From: Impatiens glandulifera | Taxonomy: Eukaryota; Streptophyta; Magnoliopsida; Ericales; Balsaminaceae | Reading direction: 5' to 3' | Assembly (NCBI RefSeq): GCF_907164915.1 | Contig: NC_061863.1 | Location: forward strand, 43,311,382 to 43,375,381 | Length of the DNA stretch: 64,000 nucleotides | In this document: positions 1 through 11,455 of the stretch, in pieces | Layout: every line of letters begins with the position of its first letter | Numbering within the stretch: position 1 is the first letter of the stretch | Notes under the pieces: generated by a model | What the model saw: the letters and a program-made list of their open reading frames with translations, nothing else | The model's database searches: none | Told to the model about the DNA's origin: nothing | Program-made: the position numbers and the translations under genes

Positions 1-2828
1 AATACTAAAATATCCTTTTAATTTTAAATTTATTTTTTACATATTAAATTTTAATGAAAAATTATTCTTTTCATTTCATTTATTTTTTATTAGTCCTAGT
101 TTATATTATATTTTATTATATTGATTAGTTTAACCAAAAATATAAATTATAATTAATTTATTTAGTATTTTTTATTTATTATATTTTATCAAATAAATTC
201 GTATTTTTTAAATAAATTCAAAATTTAAAAAATGTACGTATAAAAATAATAGCGAACAAAATCACTTTAATTTGTTTGCATTAAAGTTCATTAGTTTTTA
301 TTTAAATACATATTTTTTTAATAAAAATATTAGCACGTTTTTTTATTTATTTTATTTTTGATTATATGAGAATAACACTATAAAAAAATATTAAGATATG
401 CAACAATTAATTTCTATGACAATTTCATTTAGAAAAATATTCATGGTATTTGGTTTAATATATCTTTTATCTTCCTCATCTTCCAAGTAATCGTCCTTAG
501 TAGTCTCAATTATTCATTCATTTCGATGTTTATCAAAATTAATTCAAATTTCTTCTATCATATTTTCCGGATAAAATTATGTAGTCCCGCAGTTGTATTA
601 ATAATATTCTTTTTTTTCAAATTCCAAAAGTTCTTTCAATCACAGATCCGATGGACGAGTGTTGTTTATTCTGATGGACGAGTGTTGTTTATTGAACGTC
701 TCTCGCGTTATATAATTGTTGTTATGACAAAATTGATGCGAATGATATGGGGTATGACTATATGGTTCCATGTAACCAGTCATATTTTTATAACCGACAT
801 CAACTAGGTAATATTTACTTACCAAAATAATACATAAGTTTTGTTGCATATTTTATTTCACAATTGAAACAATGAAGTGAATAACATACCTGATATTGAA
901 TACGAAAAACTATATTGGATTGTTCCGAAACTTTGTCAAGAATCGATGAATAGTGCGTAGATCCCTAGCTCAACACCAACAACAAAATATGTAAATAACA
1001 TATTGTGGTCATACACCATTATGACGTTTGTAGTTGTATAACCAATTCGACCACGCCAAATTAGTGACTCGCTTGCCTTAGGATGTACGCGTACATTAGT
1101 GTCATCAATAGCACGAATACAATTCTATTAAAGACAAGACATCAAATAATATTGTATTAATAGTATATGAAATAAATGAACAAATACGTTAAATGTGGAA
1201 AATGACAAAATATTTACCTTAAATATTTTTCGAATGTTAGTTGTGGTGAACTTGACATGTACTTGTATTTGATCAATGGGTTGCATCTCATCCATGTATA
1301 GGTGTATTAATGATTTTACACCTTTGATACTATTGTAGTTGTAGGCATCGTAGACTTCAAATGACCAAAAATGATGATCACTGCCACATACTTCCACCAT
1401 GGAAAAATATACCAAAGTTATTAATACTTCCTCTTCAATTGAAATATTACGTCCAGCAACTAAATTGTAATGTGTTACACAACGATTTATCAATCGTCTT
1501 ACACATTCACAATTCATTCTTACAACTCGAAAACATGAATTATCATTATTAATTAAGACTTGTACAATTTCAACACCGCAATTAGAAGGATCTTTAGGTA
1601 AACATTGAACTTGCTCATTCAATAAATAATGATCCGCAAATGTTGTAAAACAAATTGCGACCAAATAATTTACAAAATCATTATTAGATAAAGTACTCGT
1701 GTCAATTTCATCTAAATTGTTCATTCTTTCTAATTTTGTAAAACAATATAGAAATATTAATAATTAAGAAGGAGACATGAAGAAACAACCCCAACAAAGA
1801 AGAGAAATATGTGTTATGATTTGTGTAGAGGAAAATATGGACATAAAAGATAGACTTATTTTATGTTTTCTTTATAGGGTAAAAACTCAATTATTGTTTG
1901 TTTTTTGTCATAAAATAAAACAATATATGTACTTATTGGTGTTTGTCCATTGGATACAATTTTAAATGTACATATTATCTCAATTATTATGTATTTCTGG
2001 TCTATAGAATAAAATGATGTATGTCCTTATTGTTGTTTGTCCATTAAATGATGAATGCACTTATTTTTTATTTATTCATAAGATAAGGTGATGTTTGTAT
2101 TTAAAAATAAATTGGGTAAAAGAATGTTATTATTTAGGTAAAAAATGATATCATTTGATTTTTGACTTTTGATTTTTTTTATATAGGGTGAATCTTGTAC
2201 GTAATATCACCATGGGTCATTTACACACATATTTTACTTAATATGTAAGAAACTTATAGATAAAAACATGATTAAAAAGATGTATTGTAAGTATATATTT
2301 GAAGAATGATTAGTTTGTGAATTGAGTTTTTTTGTGTGTAATTATATTAATCATTTAATATATAATGCAACTACCATCATTAATTTGTTATAAATCAATT
2401 TCAAATAATCATACTCTAACATAACATAATTTATTGCTTAAAATAAACCCATCTTCATTTAACAAAATAAGCATATATTTTATCATTACTCAATAAAGTT
2501 CATCACACAAATAAAAGCGATATTATAGTTATAAATACAAAAATAAGTCATAAGTTCAGTTTTAAAAAATACAAGAGATAGAACTATCAACTCAATATTG
2601 AGTTCAATATTGAGTTGTTGAGTTGGTGGAAAATTCAGGTCACCAAGTCCAAAATTTGATTGATTTTGTGTTGAAGTTGAGTCAGCAATATTTTCAACTT
2701 TGATCTAAGTCCATTTTTTTTCATTATTTTCAAGCTCTAAGAAAGTTTCAATAAAATTATAATTCACTGCAAAAATTTGAGATATGTGATTGAAGATTTC
2801 AGATCCACGTTGAAGGTATGGGTGTTTA
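1..2828. repeat. Duplicated segment, copy A (Harbinger-like element)
   Basis: This segment is repeated almost base for base at 7292-10437, with an offset of 7292-7297 bases. Differences are mostly single substitutions, plus one extra internal duplication in copy B. The homology already exists at base 1, so the left edge lies outside the window. On the right it stops after the shared bases TATGRGTGTTTA near 2828, which is the first dozen bases of the insertion found in copy B. Copy A therefore seems to have been cut inside that insertion. The AT-rich flanks (1-640, 1725-2828) hold no other recognisable gene. Confidence 0.85.
640..1724 (-). pseudogene. PIF/Harbinger-type transposase, degenerate (copy A)
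   Basis: Read on the minus strand, three stretches line up with plant Harbinger (HARBI1-like) transposases. An N-terminal open frame of 198 codons (1724-1128) includes the typical GRNISIEEEVLITL segment. After a plausible intron (GTAAAT...ATAG, about 1217-1131), the stretch near 1130-950 reads CIRAIDDTNV (family AIDGTH, first catalytic Asp), then RIGYTTTNVIMVYDHNM. A C-terminal piece at 849-640 reads KYYLVDVGYKNMTGYMEPY and later FNKQHSSIR, both typical family motifs. The segment that should hold the second catalytic Asp (WEGSAHD in the family) reads VGVELGIYALFID and is followed by a stop. The gene is therefore almost certainly inactive. The family call is by motif recognition only. Confidence 0.75.
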
Positions 2829-3910
2829 AATTCCTTATAAAAAATATCAAATATATTTCCTTATTTTGAATGAATAATGACCTCTGCAATTTTAATATAT
2901 ACAAAAATTAATTAATTAAAATCTGCAATTTTAATGTATATAAAAATTAATTAATTAAATAGGGAGGCTGTAATCCCAAGTTTTGACCCAATCCAAATAA
3001 ATAAAATTAGGCCCATGTTCTATTTTATATTTCAAATAAATAAAATTAGGCCCATGTTCTATTTTATATACAAGGCTCTTAGTCTTTCAAACCTAATATA
3101 TCTTTTTCTCATTCTAGTTCTTTAGTTCTTAGCCTCCAGGTAAAATTTCTTACTCTAACCTATCACTTTGATCTATGAGCGCCATTATACATTAAACATT
3201 GTTTCTACGGATTGATTTTTGTTTTTTTTTTTCTCAACTGTTAGTCTGTTATGTTTATAAATTAGGACATGAAATTAGTTTAAATGTAAATAATGTGTAT
3301 GTAGATTAGTTTGTTTGATTATTCATTGGAAATCCATGCCTTTTGATGGTGAGGAGTGTTATGATACAAGTAAATTGTAATAGTCATTAGTTTTGTCATA
3401 ACCAAATCCGTAACAGGGGTCAACTTTGACATTTAGACAACGATGGTTCAATTGATTCAACGATATGTAAGGAAGTTACTTTTGTGTTGATGGATTACAA
3501 TAAACGATATTTGATATGTCAATTATTGTATTAGAATATCAAACGTCTGATTGTGGAATTCATCAAGTGCGAAAGTCTTTAAAACTTTCTCATTGATCAG
3601 TTGTACTCTTGCTATCAAAATTGGTTTCAGCCCAATTATGGATTGGTTATGACAATACCATTGACATTTACAACAATTACGAGTTCTAAGGTATTTATGA
3701 ATACTATAGAGTCATAAGTATGATATTATATTTGAACAGTTATATTTATATTTGAACATGAAAATATGAGAATCATTAGTAGAAAAGTACTCCAAAGTTA
3801 TATTTAGTATAATTTAGAGTTTTCTGAAATTTAAAATTATATTGAAAACTTGATTGGAAAGTCTAGGCTTTGTTATATTTACAAATACTATATTGATTCT
3901 ATGTTTTTGA
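2829..3910. other. AT-rich spacer with two short tandem duplications
   Basis: No gene is seen. Two adjacent tandem duplications are visible. About 40 bases beginning TCTGCAATTTTAAT occur twice at roughly 2882-2960. About 38 bases containing AAATTAGGCCCATGTTC occur twice at roughly 2994-3070. The remainder (3070-3910) is AT-rich and shows nothing recognisable. Confidence 0.6.
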
Positions 3911-4057
3911 TAACAATACACTATAAAAAAAGGATAATAACGAGCATTACCACCGATTGTTTTAAAGACCCATAGCTATTGGTAGAATAGGGCAAGTATC
4001 CCTCTTCCCCAAGAGCTTTCAGCGGTCCCATCTTTCTTGCATGCTCACTTGGCTCAG

Positions 4058-4132
4058 GGGGATATAGTTCAGATGGTAGAGCTCCGCTCTTGCAATTGTG
4101 TCGTTGTGATTACGGGTTGGATGTCTAATTGT
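4058..4132 (+). pseudogene. trnA-UGC: Plastid-derived trnA-UGC fragment (exon 1 and intron start)
   Basis: Bases 4058-4095 match the first exon of plastid tRNA-Ala(UGC), starting GGGGATATAG and ending CTCTTGCAA, with two changes in the D-arm region. They are followed directly by the start of the plastid group II intron (GATTACGGGTTGGATGTC). The second exon is absent, so no tRNA can be made. This is the first of four plastid fragments joined here (nuclear plastid DNA, NUPT). Confidence 0.85.
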
Positions 4133-4229
4133 CTGAGTCAATACCTACAAAAACATCTTTGAACAGGGTTCTAGCACCATGCCAAATGTGCCCAAAGAAA
4201 AAGAGCAAAACAAATGAAGCATGCCCAAA
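4133..4229 (-). pseudogene. psbB: Plastid-derived psbB (CP47) fragment
   Basis: Read on the minus strand, this stretch encodes [20 protein letters not shown] followed by LFKDVF, a well known internal segment of the photosystem II CP47 protein. Only about 30 codons are present, with no start or stop. The fragment is joined on one side to the trnA piece and on the other to ycf2 sequence, which are not neighbours of psbB in a plastid genome. Confidence 0.85.
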
Positions 4230-4475
4230 GGTTTTCTCTATCCCTTCTTACCCTGAAAAAGTAGGGTCATCATCATAGGTATAGGAAGAAGCCCCATCAA
4301 ATAGAGATTTTGAATTTCGACCATATTACGATTGGTAATACGATATATAATGACCACTAATACAAAGAGTATTACACCATTGATCGTGAAATATCGATTG
4401 CTTGTTGAACCCTGTGAATTGCGTAAAAGTAGGATACTCCAAATTTGGGGGTCAAAGAGTTTTATAAAACGTTTA
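4230..4475 (-). pseudogene. ycf2: Plastid-derived ycf2 fragment
   Basis: The minus strand reads [12 protein letters not shown], then [12 protein letters not shown], then [20 protein letters not shown], which I recognise as an internal stretch of plastid Ycf2 with substitutions. It stays open over about 75 codons but has neither the start nor the end of this very large gene. It is a nuclear copy of a plastid fragment. Confidence 0.75.
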
Positions 4476-4605
4476 TTTTACGTTGCTTCTTATCTAAATA
4501 GACTAGTTTCTTCATTATTTGTAACAGTTCTTTACTTGGGCGGCTGAAATCTTTCTATTCCATACATATACGTACCTGGGCTTTTTGAAATAAATAAAGA
4601 AGTAA
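4476..4605 (+). pseudogene. ndhA: Plastid-derived ndhA fragment
   Basis: The plus strand reads [20 protein letters not shown], then YLGG, a stop (TGA where the plastid gene has Trp), then NLSIPYIYVPGLFEINK. This is the C-terminal exon region of plastid NADH dehydrogenase subunit A. The in-frame stop and the truncation show it is a non-functional nuclear copy. The next 100 bases may also be plastid DNA but I could not assign them. Confidence 0.8.
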
Positions 4606-7291
4606 TTCTTTCTTATAAAGAACCATTTCGGTACTAAGGGTAGGTTAATAACCCACAACGGAGGGCATTCTACCCAATAACGCAGATAATAGCGATTGTT
4701 TTGAAAACCAATAACAAGGTAATAGCAATTGATCCATTATACTATATATAACGCCCCAATCGGTATACCACCAATAAAAAACCGCGAAGAGAATGCGCAA
4801 GATTTTGACCACGTTTATTTAGTCATAGTACCAATTAGTTTTTATACCAATCGGCACACCCATATAATTAACAACCCGTCAGCTTTTCTCTCCTTTTCCC
4901 TTCCCTAAACCCTACCGCTCTCTCTGTGTAGGCTCTCTCTCCCTTCCTATTGATTCCTGAATCCCTATTATTCAGCCTTATCGAATCCCGATTCCAACTA
5001 TCTATTATTCAGCCTTAGTTCTGTTTCAATTTCAACCCTACGAAAAAAGAAACCAGGTCCAACTTCGTTTCTGGATTGGAGCCCAATTGCGTCTTCTTTT
5101 CTAGGTCTCAATCGGTCGGTTGAAGAGGAATCTGCTTGGATCAGGCCATGTAAGTTTGATTACTTTGTTCCTTGAAATTCCTGCTGATATATGAATGTGA
5201 TCGTATAATTCAGATAGAGAAGAACGTTGTTCATTTGTTTGTCTTAGGGTTTCACAACTCTTAAATTTATCTTCTTTTATTACTCTGAAGAGTTTTCTTC
5301 TCGTCAATTAGGGTTTTTGATTTTTACTTAATCACTAATCTGCATTCTGATATTTATTTGCTCCCCTTGGCTTATGATATTACTTTCTTGAGTGAACAAG
5401 ATGGATGACAGTCTAGTTTATTTTTCTTAGGGATTATTCTTATTTTGATTTACAAGTGTCTGGGTTTATCTTTATTAATGCAATGTTTTTTACTGTTAAA
5501 GTCAATCTAAATTTGCATGCCCGACATTACTTAGAAGATGGTGCAATTGAATGATGAGTTTCTAGAAGAGGTTGCAGTTCTCCATTTTAAATGTGTATCT
5601 AAATTCTAGGTTGTTGTAATTAATAACACCTATTTTGTCATATATCTCTTTTGTGCTTAGTTATGATAACACCAATGACCTCAAACGAGCACAATTCTCA
5701 CAACCTTGTAATAGTCATAAGTTCTTTTGCGTTGGAGAAATGATGCAAGTGATGAGTTTGAACGATAAATTCATTGTCACGTAATAATAATTGTTAAGGA
5801 ATTTGACAAGACATCTATATATCTAATAACGCTTAATTTAAAATGTTGGAGATGTACTACACGCTCTTTCCATAATCATTCACAAATCAGGTAATTTCTC
5901 TTCCCTAATTTATTTATCTTAATTATTTTCTCTTTCCTAATATATATATACATATTATATATATAAATTTCTTTCCTAATATATATATATTTCAGTATTT
6001 TTTTTCTCTCCTTACCACATAGATATTTATATTTTTTTCACACTAAACTGCTGAAAGTGAAGAATACTAGGGTTTCGTTGTGGAGTGTTTGTAAGAGATC
6101 GGAGTCTTTTATTCTAAGAGATTTGGGAATATGCTATTGGGCCGAATATGGGCTTTTGATCTTCCAATATAAACCCAATAAATTGCAATAAGAAGACTCT
6201 AGAATCTAGATCTAGGAGGTTTTTATCCGTTTTATTTCGAAATCAATTGTTTTTATAGAACAAATTATTTTTGTTTTGGGGAAATAAAGTTAAACTAAGA
6301 AATTATAAGTTTTGAAAATATTAAATATATATGTGACATAGTTTATTCCTAATTTATTTTTATGTAAATTACTTTAAATAAATATTTTTTCCCTTTATTT
6401 TATTAAAATTAAAATACATGTGTAGATACTTATTTTCTACTACAAAATTTATAATATATTTTTTAGTCACTAGTCCATTATTTTGTAAGGAGTCTATTAT
6501 TTATCATTTTGTAAGGATTCATTCAAGAACTCATTTTACGAATTTAAATATATAAATAATTATTTTGGAGTGATAATGTTATATGACTACAAATAATTTC
6601 GAGATATAAAATTAGAAAATATTTATCTATATTAGTGTTATTTTTATTTGTTTTAAGTATTATGGAAAAAAAAAGTGGACCAAATTTAGTCGAAAAAGTC
6701 AACGAACCAGAACTCGGCCTGAGCCCAGACCTAGGCCCAAGCGGATGCGGGACCAGCGACGGTCCATGCATGGATGTGGCCTTGCATTGAAGTCTCATGC
6801 ATGAACGTGTCTATGTGTTATAGGGTTTTTCGTGATATTCTTCTTATTCTTGGCAACCTTCTTCCCAGTTTTTTGCGCGACGTAATGGTCTTCCTTCAAT
6901 TTCGTTAACGAGTGATATATAACTCTTCTTGGCCAAATCGGGCCCCAGAAAATATTGCATGACGATGAGAAAGTTAAGAATTCAATGGAGTCAAAAAATT
7001 CCAACAAAACTCAATCAATCACCGTGAATTTGACTCGACATCTATTGGATAGAATTAGAACATTCCTAACTATTGAGGCCCTTATATTTAAAATTAGTCC
7101 GTGATTTTTTGATGGGAGCTTATATATATCATGTGTTAACTACCATAAATATGAGTCCCGCTCAGATTTAGATTGGAGTTAAAAGATCAAGTTTGTCTCT
7201 TTGTTCTAGGTTTTGACCTTATTTAATCTTTACAAAATTAAATTTTCAATCAATTACTTATTATTAATCCTATCATTTAAAATAATTTTCA
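4606..7291. other. Unassigned stretch with a possible captured 5' UTR
   Basis: No convincing gene. Around 4860-5150 the base composition changes to a CT-rich run with AAACCCTA (a telo-box-like motif common in plant promoters and leaders), followed near 5148 by a good splice-donor-like GTAAGT. This resembles the 5' leader of a plant gene, but no coding exon follows that I can identify. The interval 5800-6660 is AT-rich. At 6660-7010 there is a more GC-balanced stretch of unknown nature. Short subterminal-repeat-like motifs (CGATTGTTTT..ACC) occur on both sides of the plastid mosaic, near 3955 and 4693. Confidence 0.4.
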
Positions 7292-7936
7292 AAATACTAA
7301 AATATCCTTTAAATTTTAAATTTATTTTTTACATATTAAATTTTAATGAAAAATTATTCTTTTCATTTCATTTATTTTTTATTAGTCCTAGTTTATATTA
7401 TATTTTATTATATTGATTAGTTTAACCAAAAATATAAATTATAATTAATTAATTTATTATTTTTTTATTTATTATATTTTATCAAATAAATTCGTATTTT
7501 TTAAATAAATTCAAAATTTAAAAAATGTACGTATAAAAATAATTTTAGCGAACAAAATCACTTTAATTTGTTTGCATTAAAGTTCATTAGTTTTTATTTA
7601 AATACATATTTTTTTAATAAAATCATTAGCACGTTTTTTTATTTATTTTATTTTTGATTATATGAGAATAACACTATAAAAAAATATTAAGATATGCAAC
7701 AATTAATTTCTATGACAATTTCATTTAGAAAAATATTCATGGTATTTGGTTTAATATATCTTTTATCTTCCTCATCTTCCAAGTAATCGTCGTTAGTAGT
7801 CTCAATTATTCATTCATTTCGATGTTTATCAAAATTAATTCAAATTTCTTCTATCATATTTTCCGGATAAAATTATGTAGTACCGCAGTTGTATTAATAA
7901 TATTCTTTTTTTTTTAAATTCCAAAAGTTCTTTCAA

Positions 7937-9021
7937 TCACAGATCCGATGGACGAGTGTTGTTTATTCTGATGGACGAGTGTTGTTTATTGAATGTCTCT
8001 CGCGTTATATAATTGTTGTTATGACAAAATTGATGCGAGTGATATGGGGTATGGCTATATGGTTCCATGTAACCAGTCATATTTTTATAACCGACATCAA
8101 CTAGGTAATATTTACTTACCAAAATAATACATAAGTTTTGTTGCATATTTTATTTCACAATTGAAACAATGAAGTGAATAACATACCTGATATTGAATAC
8201 GAAAAACTATATTGGATTGTTCCGAAACTTTGTCAAGCACCGATGAATAGTGCGTAGATCCCTAGCTCAACACCAACAACAAAATATGTAAATAACATAT
8301 TGTGGTCATACACCATTATGACGTTTGTAGTTGTATAACCAATTCGACCACGCCAATTTAGTGACTCGCTTGCCTTAGGATGTACGCGTACATTAGTGTC
8401 ATCAATAGCACGAATACAATTCTATTAAAGACAAGACATCAAATAATATTGTATTAATAGTATATGAAATAAATGAACAAATACGTTAAATGTGGAAAAT
8501 GACAAAATATTTACCTTAAATATTTTTCGAATGTTAGTTGTGGTGAACTTGACATGTACTTGTATTTGATCAATGGGTTGCATCTCATCCATGTATAGGT
8601 GTATTAATGATTTTACACTTTTGATACTATTGTAGTTGTAGGCATCGTAGACTTCAAATGACCAAAAATGATGATCACTGCCACATACTTCCACCATGGA
8701 AAAATATACCAAAGTTATTAATACTTCCTCTTCAATTGAAATATTACGTCCAGCAACTAAATTGTAATGTGTTACACAACGATTTATCAATCGTCTTACA
8801 CATTCACAATTCATTCTTACAACTCGAAAACATGAATTATCATTATTAATTAAGACTTGTACAATTTCAACACCGCAATTAGAAGGATCTTTAGGTAAAC
8901 ATTGAACTTGCTCATTCAATAAATAATGATCCGCAAATGTTGTAAAACAAATTGCGACCAAATAATTTACAAAATCATTATTAGATAAAGTACTCGTGTC
9001 AATTTCATCTAAATTGTTCAT
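7937..9021 (-). pseudogene. PIF/Harbinger-type transposase, degenerate (copy B)
   Basis: Counterpart of the copy A transposase. The 198-codon N-terminal frame (9021-8425) differs from copy A by one residue (Ser for Gly in the IKxVKS motif). The C-terminal piece (8146-7937) has the same translation as copy A. The same damage is present: the second catalytic Asp region is lost, so the gene was already dead, or nearly so, before duplication. The near absence of divergence says the duplication is recent. Confidence 0.75.
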
Positions 9022-9119
9022 TCTTTCTAATTTTGTAAAACAATATAGAAATATTAATAATTAAGAAGGAGACATGAAGAAACAACCCCAACAAAGAAGA
9101 GAAATATGTGTTATGATTT

Positions 9120-9790
9120 GTGTAGAGGAAAATATGGACATAAAAGATAGACTTATTTTATGTTTTCTTTATAGGGTAAAAACTCAATTATTGTTTGTTT
9201 TTTGTCATAAAATAAAACAATATATGTACTTATTGGTGTGTGTCCATTGGATACAATTTTAAATGTACATATTATCTCAATTATTATGTATTTCTGGTCT
9301 ATAGAATAAAATGATGTATGTCCTTATTGTTGATTGTCCATTAAATGATGAATGCACTTATTTTTTATTTATTCATAAGATAAGGTGATGTTTGTATTCA
9401 AAAATAAATTGGGTAAAAGAATGATATCATTTGATTTTTGATTTTTTGATATGTAGAGGAAAATATGGCCATAAAAGATAGACTTATTTCATATTTTCTT
9501 TATAGGGTAAAAACTCAATTATTGTTTTTTTTTTATAAAATAAAATAATGTATGTACTTATTGTTGTTTGTCCATTGGATACAATTTTAAATGTACATAT
9601 TATCTCAATTATTATGTAATTTTGGTTCATAGGATAAAATGATCTATGTCCTTATTGTTATTGTTGTTTGTCCATTAAATGATGAATGCACTTATTTTTT
9701 ATTTATTCATAAGATAAGGTGATGTTTGTATTTAAAAATAAATTGGGTAAAAGAATGTTATTATTTAGGTAAAAAATGATATCATTTGAT
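9120..9790. repeat. Tandem duplication of about 340 bp inside copy B
   Basis: Two consecutive stretches both run from TGTAGAGGAAAATATGG through TTTATAGGGTAAAAACTC, CATTGGATACAATTTTAAAT and CATAAGATAAGGTGATG. Copy A has this unit once (about 1825-2150). The two units in copy B differ by scattered substitutions and small indels, more than copy A and copy B differ elsewhere. Confidence 0.7.
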
Positions 9791-10437
9791 TTTTGACTTT
9801 TGATTTTTTTTTTTATATAGGGTGAATCTTGTACGTAATATCACCATGGGTCATTTACACACATATTTTACTTAATATGTAAGAAACTTATAGATAAAAA
9901 CATGATTAAAAATATGTATTGTAGGTATATATTTGAAGAATGATTAGTTTGTGAATTGAGTTTTTTTGTGTGTAATTATATTAATCATTTAATATATATT
10001 GCAACTACCATCATTAATTTGTTATAAATCAATTTCAAATAATCATACTCTAACATAACATAATTTATATTGCTTAAAATAAACCCATCTTCATTTAACA
10101 AAATAAGCATATATTTTATCATTACTCAATAAAGTTCATCACACAAATAAAAGCGATATTATAGTTATAAATACAAAAATAAGTCATAAGTTCAGTTTTA
10201 AAAAATACAAGAGATAGAACTATCAACTCAATATTGAGTTGGTGGAAAATTCAGGTCACCAAGTCCAAAGTTTGATTGATTTTGTGTTGAAGTTGAGTCA
10301 GCAATATTTTCAACAACTTTGATATAACTCCATTTTTGTTCATTATTTTTAAGCTCTAAGAAAGTTTCAATAAAATTATAATTCACTGCAAAAATTTGAG
10401 ATATGCGATTGAAGATTTCAGATCCACGTTGAAGGTA

Positions 10438-11449
10438 TGAGTGTTTATCGGTTCGATTTTCGGGTTATTCGAGTTTATTGGTTTGGTTTTTTCGAATATT
10501 ATTATTTTTAGCTAATTCGAAAAACAAATCGAATTCGAAATTCTAATAAAATCGAGCCGAATTCGAATTTGATATTCGGTTTGAATTTCGAATAATTTGA
10601 ATTCGAACCAAATTCGATTTCGATTTTCTTTTTTTCTTTTATTGTTAAATCATTAATTCAGATTATTTTAATTCAAAACAAAATTTGAATTATGATGTTG
10701 AACGAACGAAGATAGATATTGAATTTGAAATAGGTGTTAAACGACATAGAGATATATCAAGATTTCACATATTTGACAAGGAATAAGCTAAGACATAACA
10801 AGATTAAATAGATCAAACTCAAAGATGTAGTTGAAGCCTGAATACTCTTTCATATGAGAATGGAAAAGAGATATAACTGAAGCCTAATGCTCTTTTCAGA
10901 TGAGAATGAAGATGAAAGAAGGAGGTGACGACTAAAGATTATGTTAATTTCATGTAAGAATGGAGATGAAAGAGGGAGATGAAGATATGAAGGCTAGAGA
11001 GATTATTTGATTATGTTAGAGAATAAAAAGATATTAGGTTTAGAATATATATGAGGTGGGCAACTGAGAAATTAGGTTAGAGAGTATAAATAAGGTAAGC
11101 AACGGCTAAAAATTAAGAAATTAGGTTTAAAGAATGAATGAGGAATTATTATATATAATAAATTATATAATATATAATAAAATAAATAAATTATTATATA
11201 TAATAAATTATTATAAATGATATATGATAAATTGTATATTACATAATAAATTATAAAAAAAAATGAATTCAATTTTCGGTTTGGTTTTCGAGTTGAAACC
11301 CCAACTCGAAAATCAATTCAAAAACCGCATTTGAATTCGAATTGGTTTAAAATTCGATTCGAATTGGTTTAAAATTCGATTCGAAAACCGAAAATGAAAT
11401 TTGAATTCGGTCGGATATTTAATTCAGACCAAATATTAAACACCCCTAG
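10438..11449. mobile_element. Non-autonomous DNA transposon-like insertion (1,012 bp)
   Basis: The left end TGAGTGTTTA and the right end TAAACACCCCTAG are inverted relatives. The flanks TTGAAGGTA (10429-10437) and TTGAAAGTA (11450-11458) look like a target duplication with one mismatch. The interior is AT-rich, codes for nothing, and shows TTCGAATTCGAA-like runs in opposite orientations near both ends. This fits a hAT-like or similar MITE-type element, but the class is uncertain because the inverted repeats are short and imperfect. Confidence 0.5.
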
Positions 11450-11455
11450 TTGAAA

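Larger units (their letters stand above)
7292..10437. repeat. Duplicated segment, copy B (Harbinger-like element)
   Basis: Second copy of the segment at 1-2828, nearly identical. It is longer by about 350 bases because the stretch beginning TGTAGAGGAAAATATGG is present twice (about 9120-9440 and 9454-9790). The segment is interrupted at 10438 by a 1-kb insertion and seems to continue after it with the MYB/SANT-like gene at 11460-12260. Confidence 0.85.

Noticed and set aside
4058..4132. Functional nuclear tRNA-Ala gene
   Set aside because: Only exon 1 of the split plastid gene is present; no T-arm or 3' acceptor strand.
5537..5612. Short frame MVQLNDEFLEEVAVLHFK, faintly like a histidine phosphotransfer (AHP) protein
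   Set aside because: Only about 20 codons, no splice-linked continuation, and lacking the conserved NP residues and the active-site His region. Similarity is too weak to call.
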